DNA of 34,384 nt from an uncultured Verrucomicrobiota bacterium (GCA_903863295.1 CAIPBM010000093.1:1-34384); one strand, 5' to 3'. Counted from the first letter of the stretch, positions 1 through 8,738 are shown. Numbers and translations: made by a program. Notes: generated by a model not told the origin, from the letters alone.

Positions 1-1
1 C

Positions 2-3000
2 TATCTCGCGCCCGGCAAGCGGACGGAGAAAAAGGCGAACAGCGCCAAGGAAGCCTCCACCCATTTCCTGCTGCTGGCCAAGAACGAAACCGGTTACCAG
101 AATCTGGTCAAGCTGGTCTCCACGGCGCATCTCGACGGCATGTATTACAAGCCGCGCATCGACAAGGAGATCCTCGCGGAGCTCTCCGGGGGCCTCATCG
201 GCACGAGCGCCTGCCTCGCCAGCGAGGTCGCTCGGCATATCGCCTCAGGCCGCATGAAGGAGGCGGAAAAATCGATTGATGATTTCAAGCACATCTTCGC
301 TCCGGGTGATTTTTATCTCGAGATCGCCGACCACGGTATTCCGCTGGAGCGGCAGGTCGCAAATGAACTGCTGAAGTACGGCAAGCAATTCGGCCTGAAG
401 ATCGTTTGCACGAACGATGTCCACTACGTGCACAAGGACGACGCGGCCGCACATGAGGTCCTGCTCTGCATCCAGACGGGCGCGAAAATAGTGGATGAAA
501 ACCGGATGCGCTACAGCGGCCCGGAATATTACCTCAAAACCGCGGAGGAGATGGCCGCCCTTTTTCGCGATGTGCCCGAGGCGCTGGCCACCACGCTGGA
601 GATCGCGGAGAAATGCGATCTCAAGATCGAGCTGGGCAAGAGCAAGTTCCCCGAATATGCCGCGCCGGAAGGGGAGACGCGCGAGGGCTATCTGCGCCGA
701 CTCTGCTTTGAGGGACTCGAGCGCCGCTTCAAGGAACGGGCGCAGGAACCCGCCTTGCGGGAACGGCTTGATTTCGAGCTCTCGGTTCTCAGCAAGACCG
801 GTTTCACCAGCTACTTTCTCATCGTCTGGGACTTCATTCACTACGCCAAGAGCAATGGCATTCCCGTGGGCCCGGGTCGTGGCAGTGCGGCGGGAAGTCT
901 CATCGCCTATGTCCTCGGCATCACCGATCTCGATCCGCTTTACTACGGCCTGTTCTTTGAGCGATTCCTGAACCCCGAGCGCGTTTCACCGCCTGATATC
1001 GACGTCGATTTCTGCTACAATCGCCGTCCTGAAGTCATTGAGTACGTCCGCCAGAAATATGGCAAGCAGTCGGTCGCGCAGATCATCACCTTCGGTACGC
1101 TTGGAGCGAAAATGGCCATCCGCGACGTCGGACGCGTCATGGGCCTGAGCTATGGCGAGGCGGATCGCCTGACCAAGATGATTCCGTTTGACCCCAAGAT
1201 GACGCTGGAAAAGGCGCTCAAGGAGAGTCCCGATTTCAAGCGCGCCTATGATGAGGAGGATGTGGCCCGCAGCGTCATTGATTCCGCGATGAAACTCGAG
1301 GGCGTTTCCCGCCAAGCCGGTGTGCATGCGGCGGGCGTGGTGATTTCTGATCACGACCTGACCGATTACGTACCCCTGACCGTGGACGATCACGATGGCA
1401 TCGTGACGCAATATTCGATGGAACCGCTGGGCGAACTCGGCCTGCTCAAGATGGACTTCCTCGGCCTGAAAACGCTGACCGTCATCCAGGATTGCCTGAA
1501 TCTCATCGAACAGAGCACAGGAAAAAAAATCAATCCGCTCGATATTCCGCTGGATGATCCCGCAACGTTCGAGCTGCTTAGCCGGGCGCAAAATACCGGG
1601 GTGTTTCAGGTGGAATCGCCCGGCATGTGCGATGCCTGCCGCCGGGTGCGCCCACGCGTGGTCGAGGACATCATCGCGCTCGTCGCCCTCTATCGCCCCG
1701 GCCCGATGGAATTCATTCCGCTCTACGCCGACCGCAAGGCGGGCAAGGTGGAGACCGAGTACGATCACCCGCTGCTGGAGCCGTTGCTGAAGGAGACCTA
1801 CGGCATCATGGTCTACCAGGAGCAGGTCATGCAGGCCGCGCAGGTGCTGGCCGGGTATACACTCGGTGGCGCGGATGTGCTCCGTCGCGCGATGGGGAAA
1901 AAGAAGCCGGAGGAAATGGCCAAGCAACGCGCCATCTTCGTTGAAGGCTGCGCGAAGAAAAATAACATCAAGGCGGACAAGGCCAACCAGCTTTTCGACG
2001 TTCTCGACAAATTTGCCGGCTACGGGTTCAACAAGGCCCATGCCGCTTGCTATGGCGTCATCACCTGCCAGACCGCTTACTTAAAGGCACGTTATCCCGT
2101 CCAGTTCATGGCGGCGTTGTTGTCCAATGAACTCGACAATACCGACAAGATTTCGCTCTTTGTTGGCGAAGCAAAATCGATGGGCATTTCCGTCCTCGCC
2201 CCCAGCGTGAATGAAAGCGGCAGCACCTTCACGGTGAAGGATAATTCCATCCGGTTCGGGCTCTCGGCGATCAAGAACGTCGGTGAAGCGGCGGTAAAAC
2301 TGATCATCGCCGCACGCGATGCGGACGGACCCTTCCGGGACATGCACGACCTCTGCGCGCGCGTGGAATCGCGCGGCATGAACAAGAAGCTGCTCGAGAG
2401 TCTGGTCAAGTCCGGTGCCTGCGATGACTTCGGGCCGAACCGAGCCGAATTGCTGACTCATATCGATGGCGCTTTGGCCCAGGCCAGCGCCAAGGCCCGC
2501 GACCGGGATGCCGGGCAATCCTCGTTGCTCGATTTGCTCGGCCCCATGGAACCGGTGGCGAAGAAATCGACGACCGCGACCAAAGCGAATGCGGTACCCG
2601 AGTGGTCGTTGCGGGAACGGCTCGCATACGAGAAAGAACTGCTCGGCTTTTACATCACTGGTCATCCGCTGGACGATTACCGGCACGATCTTGCCGCATT
2701 TCAGGTCCATACCGTGGCGCAGTTGAAGGAGAACCCGGAGGAAGTCGACACTCGCTTGTGCGGCCTCGTCTCCAAGGTCGAAATTCGCGTCACGAAAGAG
2801 GACAAGAAACCCTGGGCCCGCGTCACCTTTGAAGACCAGACCGGCTCCTTGGAAGTCCTGATTTTCTCCGATGCTTACGCTGCTTTGCCAAGGCCGCTCA
2901 ACATGGGCGATGTCCTGGTCATTTCAGGTCGCACCGACCGGCGCGATGATCAGCCCAAACTCCGCGCCGCGCAGGTGCTGTGGCTCCCCGACGCGCACGA

Positions 3001-3310
3001 ACAGCTCCTTCGTGAGCTGGTTTTACACCTGCCGATCGAAGACTGGCTCGATCCCCAGCACTGGAGCGATCTCCGCGAGCTGGTGATGGATGCACCGGGG
3101 CCGGTCAAGTTGCGACTGGTCTGTTCGCGGGCCAACGGTGGCGAGGACCGATCCAAGATCGAGCTCGCACCTGCTGACCACTATGGCGTGACCTGGACCC
3201 CGGAATTCAAGGCCCGCCTTGATTCTTTTCTCAAGGGATCCTCCTACGAATTACGCGCCACGACGCAGATCACGCGGGAGAAGAAAAAGCGCTGGCAGCA
3301 GCGAGGCTGA
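2..3310 (+). CDS. dnaE: DNA polymerase III alpha subunit, 5'-truncated by window edge
   Basis: Catalytic subunit of the replicative DNA polymerase (C-family), acting in the cytoplasmic holoenzyme. The reading frame is open from base 2 and enters from outside the window, so the ATG at 140 is internal. About 1102 residues are visible; the family is usually near 1150-1200, so only the first part of the PHP domain is missing. The palm is recognisable by GPGRGSAAGS (near 875-905) and by PPDIDVDF (near 990-1010), which carries two of the catalytic aspartates. RPGPMEF (near 1695) and the GYGFNKAHAACY segment (near 2020-2050) are also typical of DnaE. An OB-fold lies near 2755-2960. The gene ends 4 bp from the stop of a convergent glycosyltransferase gene, leaving no room for a separate terminator. 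Identification is secure. Confidence 0.97.
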   Translation, partial: YLAPGKRTEKKANSAKEASTHFLLLAKNETGYQNLVKLVSTAHLDGMYYKPRIDKEILAELSGGLIGTSACLASEVARHIASGRMKEAEKSIDDFKHIFAPGDFYLEIADHGIPLERQVANELLKYGKQFGLKIVCTNDVHYVHKDDAAAHEVLLCIQTGAKIVDENRMRYSGPEYYLKTAEEMAALFRDVPEALATTLEIAEKCDLKIELGKSKFPEYAAPEGETREGYLRRLCFEGLERRFKERAQEPALRERLDFELSVLSKTGFTSYFLIVWDFIHYAKSNGIPVGPGRGSAAGSLIAYVLGITDLDPLYYGLFFERFLNPERVSPPDIDVDFCYNRRPEVIEYVRQKYGKQSVAQIITFGTLGAKMAIRDVGRVMGLSYGEADRLTKMIPFDPKMTLEKALKESPDFKRAYDEEDVARSVIDSAMKLEGVSRQAGVHAAGVVISDHDLTDYVPLTVDDHDGIVTQYSMEPLGELGLLKMDFLGLKTLTVIQDCLNLIEQSTGKKINPLDIPLDDPATFELLSRAQNTGVFQVESPGMCDACRRVRPRVVEDIIALVALYRPGPMEFIPLYADRKAGKVETEYDHPLLEPLLKETYGIMVYQEQVMQAAQVLAGYTLGGADVLRRAMGKKKPEEMAKQRAIFVEGCAKKNNIKADKANQLFDVLDKFAGYGFNKAHAACYGVITCQTAYLKARYPVQFMAALLSNELDNTDKISLFVGEAKSMGISVLAPSVNESGSTFTVKDNSIRFGLSAIKNVGEAAVKLIIAARDADGPFRDMHDLCARVESRGMNKKLLESLVKSGACDDFGPNRAELLTHIDGALAQASAKARDRDAGQSSLLDLLGPMEPVAKKSTTATKANAVPEWSLRERLAYEKELLGFYITGHPLDDYRHDLAAFQVHTVAQLKENPEEVDTRLCGLVSKVEIRVTKEDKKPWARVTFEDQTGSLEVLIFSDAYAALPRPLNMGDVLVISGRTDRRDDQPKLRAAQVLWLPDAHEQLLRELVLHLPIEDWLDPQHWSDLRELVMDAPGPVKLRLVCSRANGGEDRSKIELAPADHYGVTWTPEFKARLDSFLKGSSYELRATTQITREKKKRWQQRG

Positions 3311-3314
3311 CGCC

Positions 3315-4304
3315 TCAATCAAAGTTGATGCGTTCCAACTCAACGACCAGGGGACGTTTCATGACCTGGGTATGAATGGCTCCGATATACTCCCCAAGAA
3401 TACCGATGAAGAAAAGTTGGACGGAACCAAAAAAGAAGAGGCCGACTTCCAGCGGAGCCAGGCCAAGACTGAAACTATTCCAGTAAAGCAGCTTGAAAAT
3501 CAGGTAGCCGAGAGCAATACAAAGACTTATCAGCGAGACGGCAAATCCGAGCATCGTAGCCAGCCGCAAAGGAACCTTGGAATGGTTGGTGATGCCGAGC
3601 ATCGCCATGTCATAAAGGCGATAGAAATTATTGCTGGTGATGCCCCGCTTCCGCACGGGTTGGCGATAGGGGATTTTCGCGACGCGAAAGCCTATCTCCG
3701 AAACAAGGCCCCGGAAATAAGGATAGGGGTCATCCAACTCACGGAGAACATCGATAAAGCGCCGGTCATAAAGTCCAAAGCCCGTCGTGTTCTTGTTCAA
3801 CTCGATTTCCGCCAGGCTGGTGACCAATTCATAATAAAGTCGGCGAATGGCAAAAAAGAGGGGTGATTCATCACTGGCTTCCTTAACCGCAATGACAATA
3901 AAGAACCCTTCCTCCCACTTTTTGATGAATTCCTTGATCATCTCGGGTGGATCCTGCAAGTCAGAAACCAGGCTGATCACAGCATCACCCTTGGCCTGCA
4001 ACATGGCATGGTGAGGTGAGCGAATGTGCCCAAAGTTGCGCGCATTGACGATGACCTTCACGTTTTTATCCTGCGCGGCAATCTCGCGAAGAATTGCCAC
4101 GGTGGAGTCCTCCGAGGAATTATCGATAAAGATATGCTCGTACCGGTAGCGGCCTATGTCCTGGAAGACTTTTTTTACCTGCTCATAACATTCCCTGACG
4201 TTGCCCTCTTCGTTGTAACAACCACTGACCACGCTGATGAGCCGGGAACTGCTTTGTGTAACCTCAGAAGTCGTTGGAGCTAGACACGCGGAAAGGAGTT
4301 TCAA
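3315..4304 (-). CDS. Family 2 glycosyltransferase, membrane-anchored (GtrB/DPM1-like)
   Basis: Likely transfers a sugar from a nucleotide donor to a polyprenyl-phosphate or related acceptor at the inner face of the cytoplasmic membrane. The GT-A fold starts near residue 21 (LISVVSGCYNEEGN), and SDLQDPPEM near 114-122 corresponds to the DxD-type donor/metal site of GtrB and dolichol-phosphate mannose synthase. Two hydrophobic helices (about 240-270 and 278-311) form the usual C-terminal anchor. Length 329 aa matches the family. No in-frame ATG exists near the N-terminus. The start is taken as TTG at 4304 because AAAGG sits 9 nt upstream and an in-frame stop lies just before it. It follows the ThDP enzyme gene by 83 bp on the same strand, suggesting a glycan-modification operon. 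The exact sugar is unknown. Confidence 0.88.
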   Translation of the reverse strand: MKLLSACLAPTTSEVTQSSSRLISVVSGCYNEEGNVRECYEQVKKVFQDIGRYRYEHIFIDNSSEDSTVAILREIAAQDKNVKVIVNARNFGHIRSPHHAMLQAKGDAVISLVSDLQDPPEMIKEFIKKWEEGFFIVIAVKEASDESPLFFAIRRLYYELVTSLAEIELNKNTTGFGLYDRRFIDVLRELDDPYPYFRGLVSEIGFRVAKIPYRQPVRKRGITSNNFYRLYDMAMLGITNHSKVPLRLATMLGFAVSLISLCIALGYLIFKLLYWNSFSLGLAPLEVGLFFFGSVQLFFIGILGEYIGAIHTQVMKRPLVVELERINFD

Positions 4305-4387
4305 AGCGGGTAACCTTTACCAAAAATAAAACCAGATGTCTTTCAAATAGACCAAGCGATATTCATCCGGTCAAACCAGAGAGGACT

Positions 4388-6202
4388 TCATTCCTTGACC
4401 AAAGGAATAAACATATTTTCGCGCAGTTCCTCGCGGCTGAGAAAGGGGGCCATGTCTTCCAGCGGTGAGGAGATCATCTTGCCACTTTCGATACGGCGGG
4501 AGGTCAGCTTGGGAGCAAATGGTTGGGCCAGATCGAGCACGAGTTCGCAGAATTGGGGGCCGTCTCCCTCGAGAGTTTCCCGAACCATTTGATCCAGATC
4601 GCGATGATTCGCGCAGCGGCGAAAGGGGAAATTGAAGGCCGCGGCGATCTTACCCCAATCAGGAAAACTGATACCGGAATCAGTTCCACAACCGACGATA
4701 TTATCGGCGAAAAAATTGGCCTGGGTCTGGCGGATCGAGTGATAACCCAGATTGTTAAAGACGAATATCTTCACCGGGAGGTTGAGCCCACGAATCGTTT
4801 GCAGTTCCTGCAAATTCATCATCGCGCTGCCATCGCCTGCCAGGCAAATAACCCGTTGCTTTCCACCGAGGGCAATCGCCGCACCCAAGGCGCCAGGAAT
4901 ATCGTAGCCCATCGGCGCACTGCCGGAATTGTGGTAGAGGCGCTGCCCCGGTTTGATCTTTGCCGCCTGAAAAGCCACGATGGAAGCCGTTCCGTCGCCC
5001 GTCACGACGACATCCTTTTCCTGCAATTGATCGAAGAGCTTATCGACAAAACAATAGGGATTCACCTGGCCTTCAGACTTCCAATATTCGGGCAGAACCA
5101 CCGGATAACGTTTCAACCACGCCTTGCTTTGGGCCAGCCACTCCGTATGGCGGGCCGTTTCATCGGCGGGAATCGCGGCAAGCAAGCGGGGGAGAAAATC
5201 GGCGAGGTCGGCTTCGACTGGGAGATCGGGCCGGACCATGGGTTTTTTTAGTTCCAGTGGATCGATATCCACGATGGCCTTGAAAGCCTCACGGGCGAAA
5301 TTTTGCCAATTGTAGCTCACCAATCGGATATTCAAACGACAGCCCAGGACCAGGAGAAAATCGGCATTCTGCACGGTGAAATTGCCCGCGCGATTGCCAA
5401 TGGAACCGGGAAGGCCCGCGTAGCAGGGATGGGTCTCCCAGAGCAGATCGCTCGAGTTGAAAGCGGGAACCGTCGGGATGCCGAGCTTTTCCAGCAGCTT
5501 CAAAAATGTCTCATAGTGTCCGCTCAGGCGAACCCCGGTCCCGGCATAAATCACGGGCCGTTGGGCCTCACGAATCTTGTCGAGAATGATCGCAATCGAC
5601 TCGTCGAGCCGGGCCGTGTCCTTGGCCAAAAAACCTTCCTTCGCCGGGTCAAAGCCTACCAGCTTGTCAGGATCGATCTGCGTCCCCTGGACATCAATCG
5701 GGATATCGACCCAGCACGGGCCGGGGCGTCCATGCGTGGCCAGGAAAAGCGCCTTCTCCAGGTGATAACGAATCGATTCCGGTTCCATCACGACAACCGC
5801 GTATTTGGTGATGCCCTCGACCATCTTCACGATATCGACTTCCTGGTCGCCCATCTGGCGCAACGCCAGGCCGGAACTCCGTACCATCGTCTCGCGCTTG
5901 ACCTGGCCGGAAACCACGATCATGCCCAGCGAATCGACATGGGCACCGTACACGCCCGTGACCGCATTCGTCCCACCCGGGCCCGTCGTCACGTTCACGG
6001 CCGCCAGGCGGTTAGTCAGCCGGAAATAACTCTCCGCCGCGATGGAGCATCCCTGCTCGTGGTGACAGCAGACATATTCGAGCCCTTCGCAACGTCCGAT
6101 GGCATCATTGAGATGCATGGCACCACCGCCGGTGACGAGAAAGATGTGTTTGATCCCATGCCGCACAAGAGTTTGGGCGACGTAATCGGCAACGCGAATC
6201 AT
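4388..6202 (-). CDS. Thiamine diphosphate-dependent enzyme, acetolactate-synthase-like
   Basis: 604-aa protein with the three-domain architecture of the pyruvate-oxidase/acetolactate-synthase superfamily. The catalytic glutamate is in HHEQGC (E49). The ThDP/Mg motif is GDGSAMMN from residue 456, ending in the NN pair at 483-484. The chemistry is probably decarboxylation of a 2-keto acid with transfer of the activated carbon unit to an acceptor, but the substrate cannot be read from sequence. A glycosyltransferase follows on the same strand. ThDP enzymes of this kind occur in O-antigen-type clusters; YerE, which attaches a C2 unit to a keto-sugar, is the characterised precedent. A role in branched-sugar synthesis is therefore an inference. 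True acetolactate synthase (IlvB) is less likely because no small IlvN subunit gene is adjacent. ATG at 6202 has no clear Shine-Dalgarno sequence. Confidence 0.85.
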   Translation of the reverse strand: MIRVADYVAQTLVRHGIKHIFLVTGGGAMHLNDAIGRCEGLEYVCCHHEQGCSIAAESYFRLTNRLAAVNVTTGPGGTNAVTGVYGAHVDSLGMIVVSGQVKRETMVRSSGLALRQMGDQEVDIVKMVEGITKYAVVVMEPESIRYHLEKALFLATHGRPGPCWVDIPIDVQGTQIDPDKLVGFDPAKEGFLAKDTARLDESIAIILDKIREAQRPVIYAGTGVRLSGHYETFLKLLEKLGIPTVPAFNSSDLLWETHPCYAGLPGSIGNRAGNFTVQNADFLLVLGCRLNIRLVSYNWQNFAREAFKAIVDIDPLELKKPMVRPDLPVEADLADFLPRLLAAIPADETARHTEWLAQSKAWLKRYPVVLPEYWKSEGQVNPYCFVDKLFDQLQEKDVVVTGDGTASIVAFQAAKIKPGQRLYHNSGSAPMGYDIPGALGAAIALGGKQRVICLAGDGSAMMNLQELQTIRGLNLPVKIFVFNNLGYHSIRQTQANFFADNIVGCGTDSGISFPDWGKIAAAFNFPFRRCANHRDLDQMVRETLEGDGPQFCELVLDLAQPFAPKLTSRRIESGKMISSPLEDMAPFLSREELRENMFIPLVKE

Positions 6203-6274
6203 TCGTCAAAATTACCGGGGGCCACTGTGCTGTCGAGAGGCAAGTGCGTTCTCCATGCACCTGTAGCCTAACTT

Positions 6275-6688
6275 TTATCGGAGCTCGCCCTTCGCTGGTA
6301 AAATCCAAGCCGAACGGTGGGCCTCGAAACCGATCTGAGGGTAGTAGGATTCGGCCTTGGGTGCGGCCAGCAAGATGATTTTTGCCTGATCGCCCAGCCG
6401 TGATTGCGTCAGGCGGATCAGACCGCGACCGATGCCGCTCCTTTGATAATCCTGATCGACCGCCAAATCTGCCAGATAGCAGCTGTATGCAAAGTCGGTC
6501 AGTGATCGGGCGACACCGACAAGCTTTGGGCCATCCCAGGCGGTACCCAGCAGGTTCGTATGATCGAGCATCGCCTGGATGCAGGCGACATCCTCGATGG
6601 GACGCCGTTCCGCCAACGTCGAGCGCTTGAGCAGGTCGATGAATTCTTCAACAGTGATACGGCGGGAGTGATCGTAGAGGATGTTCAT
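6275..6688 (-). CDS. GNAT-family N-acetyltransferase
   Basis: 137-aa single-domain GNAT protein. The acetyl-CoA-binding signature is QRSGIGRGL after the beta-strand YLADLAVDQDY, and a C-terminal AESYYPQIGF segment is typical of the fold. Such enzymes acetylate a primary amine on a small molecule or a protein N-terminus; the acceptor cannot be predicted. ATG at 6688 is preferred over an in-frame TTG at 6721 because it gives a compact domain beginning MNILYDHSR. Neither start has a strong ribosome-binding site. It lies 72 bp upstream of the ThDP enzyme gene on the same strand and may be its operon partner, for example acetylating an amino-sugar, but this rests on position only. Confidence 0.8.
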   Translation of the reverse strand: MNILYDHSRRITVEEFIDLLKRSTLAERRPIEDVACIQAMLDHTNLLGTAWDGPKLVGVARSLTDFAYSCYLADLAVDQDYQRSGIGRGLIRLTQSRLGDQAKIILLAAPKAESYYPQIGFEAHRSAWILPAKGELR

Positions 6689-6824
6689 CTTCAGTAAGGG
6701 CAATGATCCAAATTGGACCAAAAGTTTGGCCCGTAGGGTGGCTTATTTCGATGTAAATCGCCCCATTTTTGACTACCGCTCAAATTCCATGCTTGGTTCT
6801 AAATCCGTCTATCTCGTTCATATT

Positions 6825-6842
6825 CACAACGGGCCGGTTGTG
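6825..6842. repeat. Short inverted repeat between iron-sulfur protein and GNAT genes
   Basis: CACAAC and GTTGTG are perfect 6-bp arms around the 6-base centre GGGCCG. It lies 18 bp past the stop of the iron-sulfur/SCP2 gene on the minus strand and upstream of the GNAT gene. No T-run follows on the minus strand, so a factor-independent terminator is doubtful. It may equally be an operator for the downstream genes. Confidence 0.35.
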
Positions 6843-6860
6843 GTTAGCGTCGTTTATTGA

Positions 6861-8159
6861 TCAGCTCGGGAAACAGCGTCCAAAGGCTGCCAGCCATTTG
6901 GGATTGCCGCGTAGTTTGATTCGACGCGTGAGCAACGCCCACAGGAGATTCTTTTCTTTGGCGAGAAATCCCAGCCAGGTTGCGGTATCGGTCGTGACCT
7001 TGAGATCAGGTTCACCCTGCAAGCCTTCCTTTACTTTGATGGTGCCATTGTCGATCTCGATGGTCGCGGTCGCGGTTTCACGTCCCGTGAAAGTGAAATG
7101 ATATGTTGCCTTCAAATCACCCGCCGCTTGTCGTTGGAACGAGATTTGCAGGCCCAGCAGAAAGCTTTTGATATTACGCGGCCGTGGCGCACTTGATGTA
7201 TAGCGCAGTGATTTGTGAGGATACCGTTTTTGGGCATAGGTCTCCGCATCCGAACCGCGGATCACATACAAATTTTCTTCCTTGTGCTGTAGGGGTTTTA
7301 GGAATTCGTTAATAAATTCTTTTTTAGAATTTAAATACGGCCCGATGACGTCATCCCCTGCCGGGCAAACCGCCAGGCAATAAGCCGCCTTATAATTCGG
7401 TCCGTAAGCCAGACTTTGCCACATTGAAACCGTTTCGGAATCATTCACCCTCTTCCGGTAGTCCTTTCCGTTGCGACTGTCGGCAATCGTTTCGATCCAA
7501 GAGGAAAACCCACCCATGAACTCATGATAATTGTGCGTCAGGCAGGCCGCGGCATTGAACGCACCATCCGTGCTAATGGCCCCGACGGGACAAGCTGCGA
7601 CACAGAGTTTGCATTCGAGACAAGGGTTGTAATCAATTTCCCGTGAGTATTCGCTAACTTCGGCGCCAAGGAGAATGGTGCCAAGTAAAATAAAGTTACC
7701 AAAGCGCGGATGAATCACATTCCGATGAATCCCCATGCGCCCCATCCCTGCAGCCACCGCTATCGGTTTGTGAGATACCAGCCACATCCGCTCCGTCATC
7801 CAGCGATCGGCCTCCATGGGAAAAGCCATGGGAGGACTCATCACCCGTATTCTTTTTCGCTCGAGCTGGGCGACAATCTTCCGGATGACATGGTTCACTT
7901 CGTCGCCGGTATGATGAAATTCTGAATTGGCCACTGAACGGGCCGGGCTCCGGACATTGTCCCGGTTCATTCGCAGCACGATGCTAATCAGCGTCCGGGT
8001 GCGCGGGAACGCGCGCTCCACATGCGGACGTTCGTCGGCCAGCGAAGGCCTTTCCACTTCAACGAAGCCCACATCGTCTGCACCACTGTCTAGGCAGAGC
8101 CGCCGCAGCCAATCAGAGTCGAGGATGGTTGTATTTAATGTCGCGTCAGTTGGTTTCAT
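6861..8159 (-). CDS. 4Fe-4S protein (QueG/reductive-dehalogenase-like) fused to an SCP2 domain
   Basis: 432-aa fusion. Residues about 15-175 resemble the N-terminal part of epoxyqueuosine reductase/reductive-dehalogenase-type proteins (for example GMGRMGIHRNVIHPRFGNF). CLECKLCVAACP (C180, C183, C186, C190) is a complete 4Fe-4S motif. C206 and CLAVCP (C261, C265) could complete a second cluster. Residues about 330-430 look like an SCP2 sterol-carrier lipid-binding domain. No signal peptide is seen, so it is probably cytoplasmic. Redox chemistry on a hydrophobic substrate held by the SCP2 domain is an inference; corrinoid binding is possible but not shown. The start ATG at 8159 has no Shine-Dalgarno and sits 8 nt after a TATATG box inside an operator-like word shared with the upstream MarR gene, which suggests control by that regulator. 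True QueG is unlikely because of the SCP2 fusion. Confidence 0.78.
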   Translation of the reverse strand: MKPTDATLNTTILDSDWLRRLCLDSGADDVGFVEVERPSLADERPHVERAFPRTRTLISIVLRMNRDNVRSPARSVANSEFHHTGDEVNHVIRKIVAQLERKRIRVMSPPMAFPMEADRWMTERMWLVSHKPIAVAAGMGRMGIHRNVIHPRFGNFILLGTILLGAEVSEYSREIDYNPCLECKLCVAACPVGAISTDGAFNAAACLTHNYHEFMGGFSSWIETIADSRNGKDYRKRVNDSETVSMWQSLAYGPNYKAAYCLAVCPAGDDVIGPYLNSKKEFINEFLKPLQHKEENLYVIRGSDAETYAQKRYPHKSLRYTSSAPRPRNIKSFLLGLQISFQRQAAGDLKATYHFTFTGRETATATIEIDNGTIKVKEGLQGEPDLKVTTDTATWLGFLAKEKNLLWALLTRRIKLRGNPKWLAAFGRCFPS

Positions 8160-8164
8160 TTAAT

Positions 8165-8176
8165 GTGCATATACAC
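8165..8176. promoter_or_regulatory. Operator-like 12-mer upstream of the iron-sulfur/SCP2 gene
   Basis: GTGCATATACAC on the plus strand, an imperfect palindrome whose exact reverse complement occurs at 8658-8669 in front of the MarR gene. It contains a possible -10 box (TATATG on the minus strand, 8168-8173) 8 nt before the ATG at 8159. A repressor bound here would block the promoter directly. The match continues outside the 12 bases (TGTGTATATGCAC followed by A/T-rich TTA). Confidence 0.65.
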
Positions 8177-8210
8177 AACAAGCGTTTTCCCTGATCAGTG
8201 CTTCGTTTTC

Positions 8211-8624
8211 TTATTTGTTCAATGACGAGGCGGCCCGCTCAAGGTCGTCTAAAATCTCGTTCCAGCGGGCTTCGCCCAAAGTCTCAACCACTTTGCGCTG
8301 CGTCTTCTGCCAATCGGGAACAAATTCACCAAGCGTGGATTGACCTTTGGTGGTCAGTTTGAGGGATACCCGGTTGCCACGTCCTTTGCCGGACGCCTTG
8401 ACCAATCCATCACGCTCAAGGGGGTGCAGATTGCGCACCAGGGTGGTTCGATCCATGCCGAGCCAATCGCTCAATTCGGCCATATTTGCGTCTGGCTTGG
8501 CCGCCAAGGCAGCCAGGATGGGCGTCTGCGTTGGCAGCAACCCGTGATGTTGCAATTCCGAAACAAAGAAATGGGCAAAGGCACGGGAAAAACGGCGCAT
8601 GTTAAAACAGACGCAATTTTCCAT
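8211..8624 (-). CDS. MarR-family transcriptional regulator
   Basis: Winged-helix dimeric regulator. From MENCVCFNMRRFSRAF the protein is 137 aa, the normal MarR size. The recognition region is LSDWLGMDRTTLVRNLHPLERDGLV, and the wing is represented by the GRGNRVSLKLTTKG segment. Start choice: ATG at 8624 has AAGGGAG at 8634-8640, 9 nt upstream. ATG at 8651 and GTG at 8669 are also in frame, but the latter lies inside the operator and promoter. The N-terminal C-x-C pair could allow redox sensing, as in some MarR proteins, but this is speculative. It lies 51 bp upstream of the iron-sulfur/SCP2 gene on the same strand, and the same 12-bp word precedes both genes, which argues for autoregulation and control of that neighbour. 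Confidence 0.9.
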   Translation of the reverse strand: MENCVCFNMRRFSRAFAHFFVSELQHHGLLPTQTPILAALAAKPDANMAELSDWLGMDRTTLVRNLHPLERDGLVKASGKGRGNRVSLKLTTKGQSTLGEFVPDWQKTQRKVVETLGEARWNEILDDLERAASSLNK

Positions 8625-8633
8625 CGAGGCCAT

Positions 8634-8640
8634 CTCCCTT
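8634..8640 (-). promoter_or_regulatory. Shine-Dalgarno deciding the MarR start
   Basis: AAGGGAG on the minus strand, 9 nt before ATG 8624. It favours this start over the in-frame ATG codons at 8651 and 8633. Confidence 0.65.
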
Positions 8641-8657
8641 TTCTTCGCCATGTTGGT

Positions 8658-8669
8658 GTGTATATGCAC
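8658..8669. promoter_or_regulatory. Operator-like 12-mer upstream of the MarR gene
   Basis: GTGTATATGCAC on the plus strand, the exact reverse complement of the word at 8165-8176. It covers the -10 region of the MarR promoter (CATATA on the minus strand), a position expected for an autorepressor site. Confidence 0.7.
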
Positions 8670-8689
8670 TTTATTACCTCGATTGTCAA
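8661..8689 (-). promoter_or_regulatory. Sigma-70-type promoter of the MarR gene
   Basis: On the minus strand a perfect -35 TTGACA (8684-8689) is separated by 17 nt from CATATA (8661-8666). The -10 box is embedded in the operator-like palindrome. Predicted transcription begins close to 8652-8655, giving a leader of about 30 nt to ATG 8624. Confidence 0.65.
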
Positions 8690-8738
8690 GTAAACTCTGT
8701 ATGAATGATATTTCAGCAAGACCGCAGCAGCAGGATGA

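Noticed and set aside
986-2041. Long open frame opposite dnaE (351 codons, minus strand)
   Set aside because: Shadow of dnaE: same region codes clearly for DnaE motifs, and the antisense product has no domain and no start signal.
5303-6271. Open frame of 322 codons antisense to the ThDP enzyme gene
   Set aside because: Antisense to the diagnostic ThDP motifs; compositionally a shadow, no Shine-Dalgarno or recognised domain.
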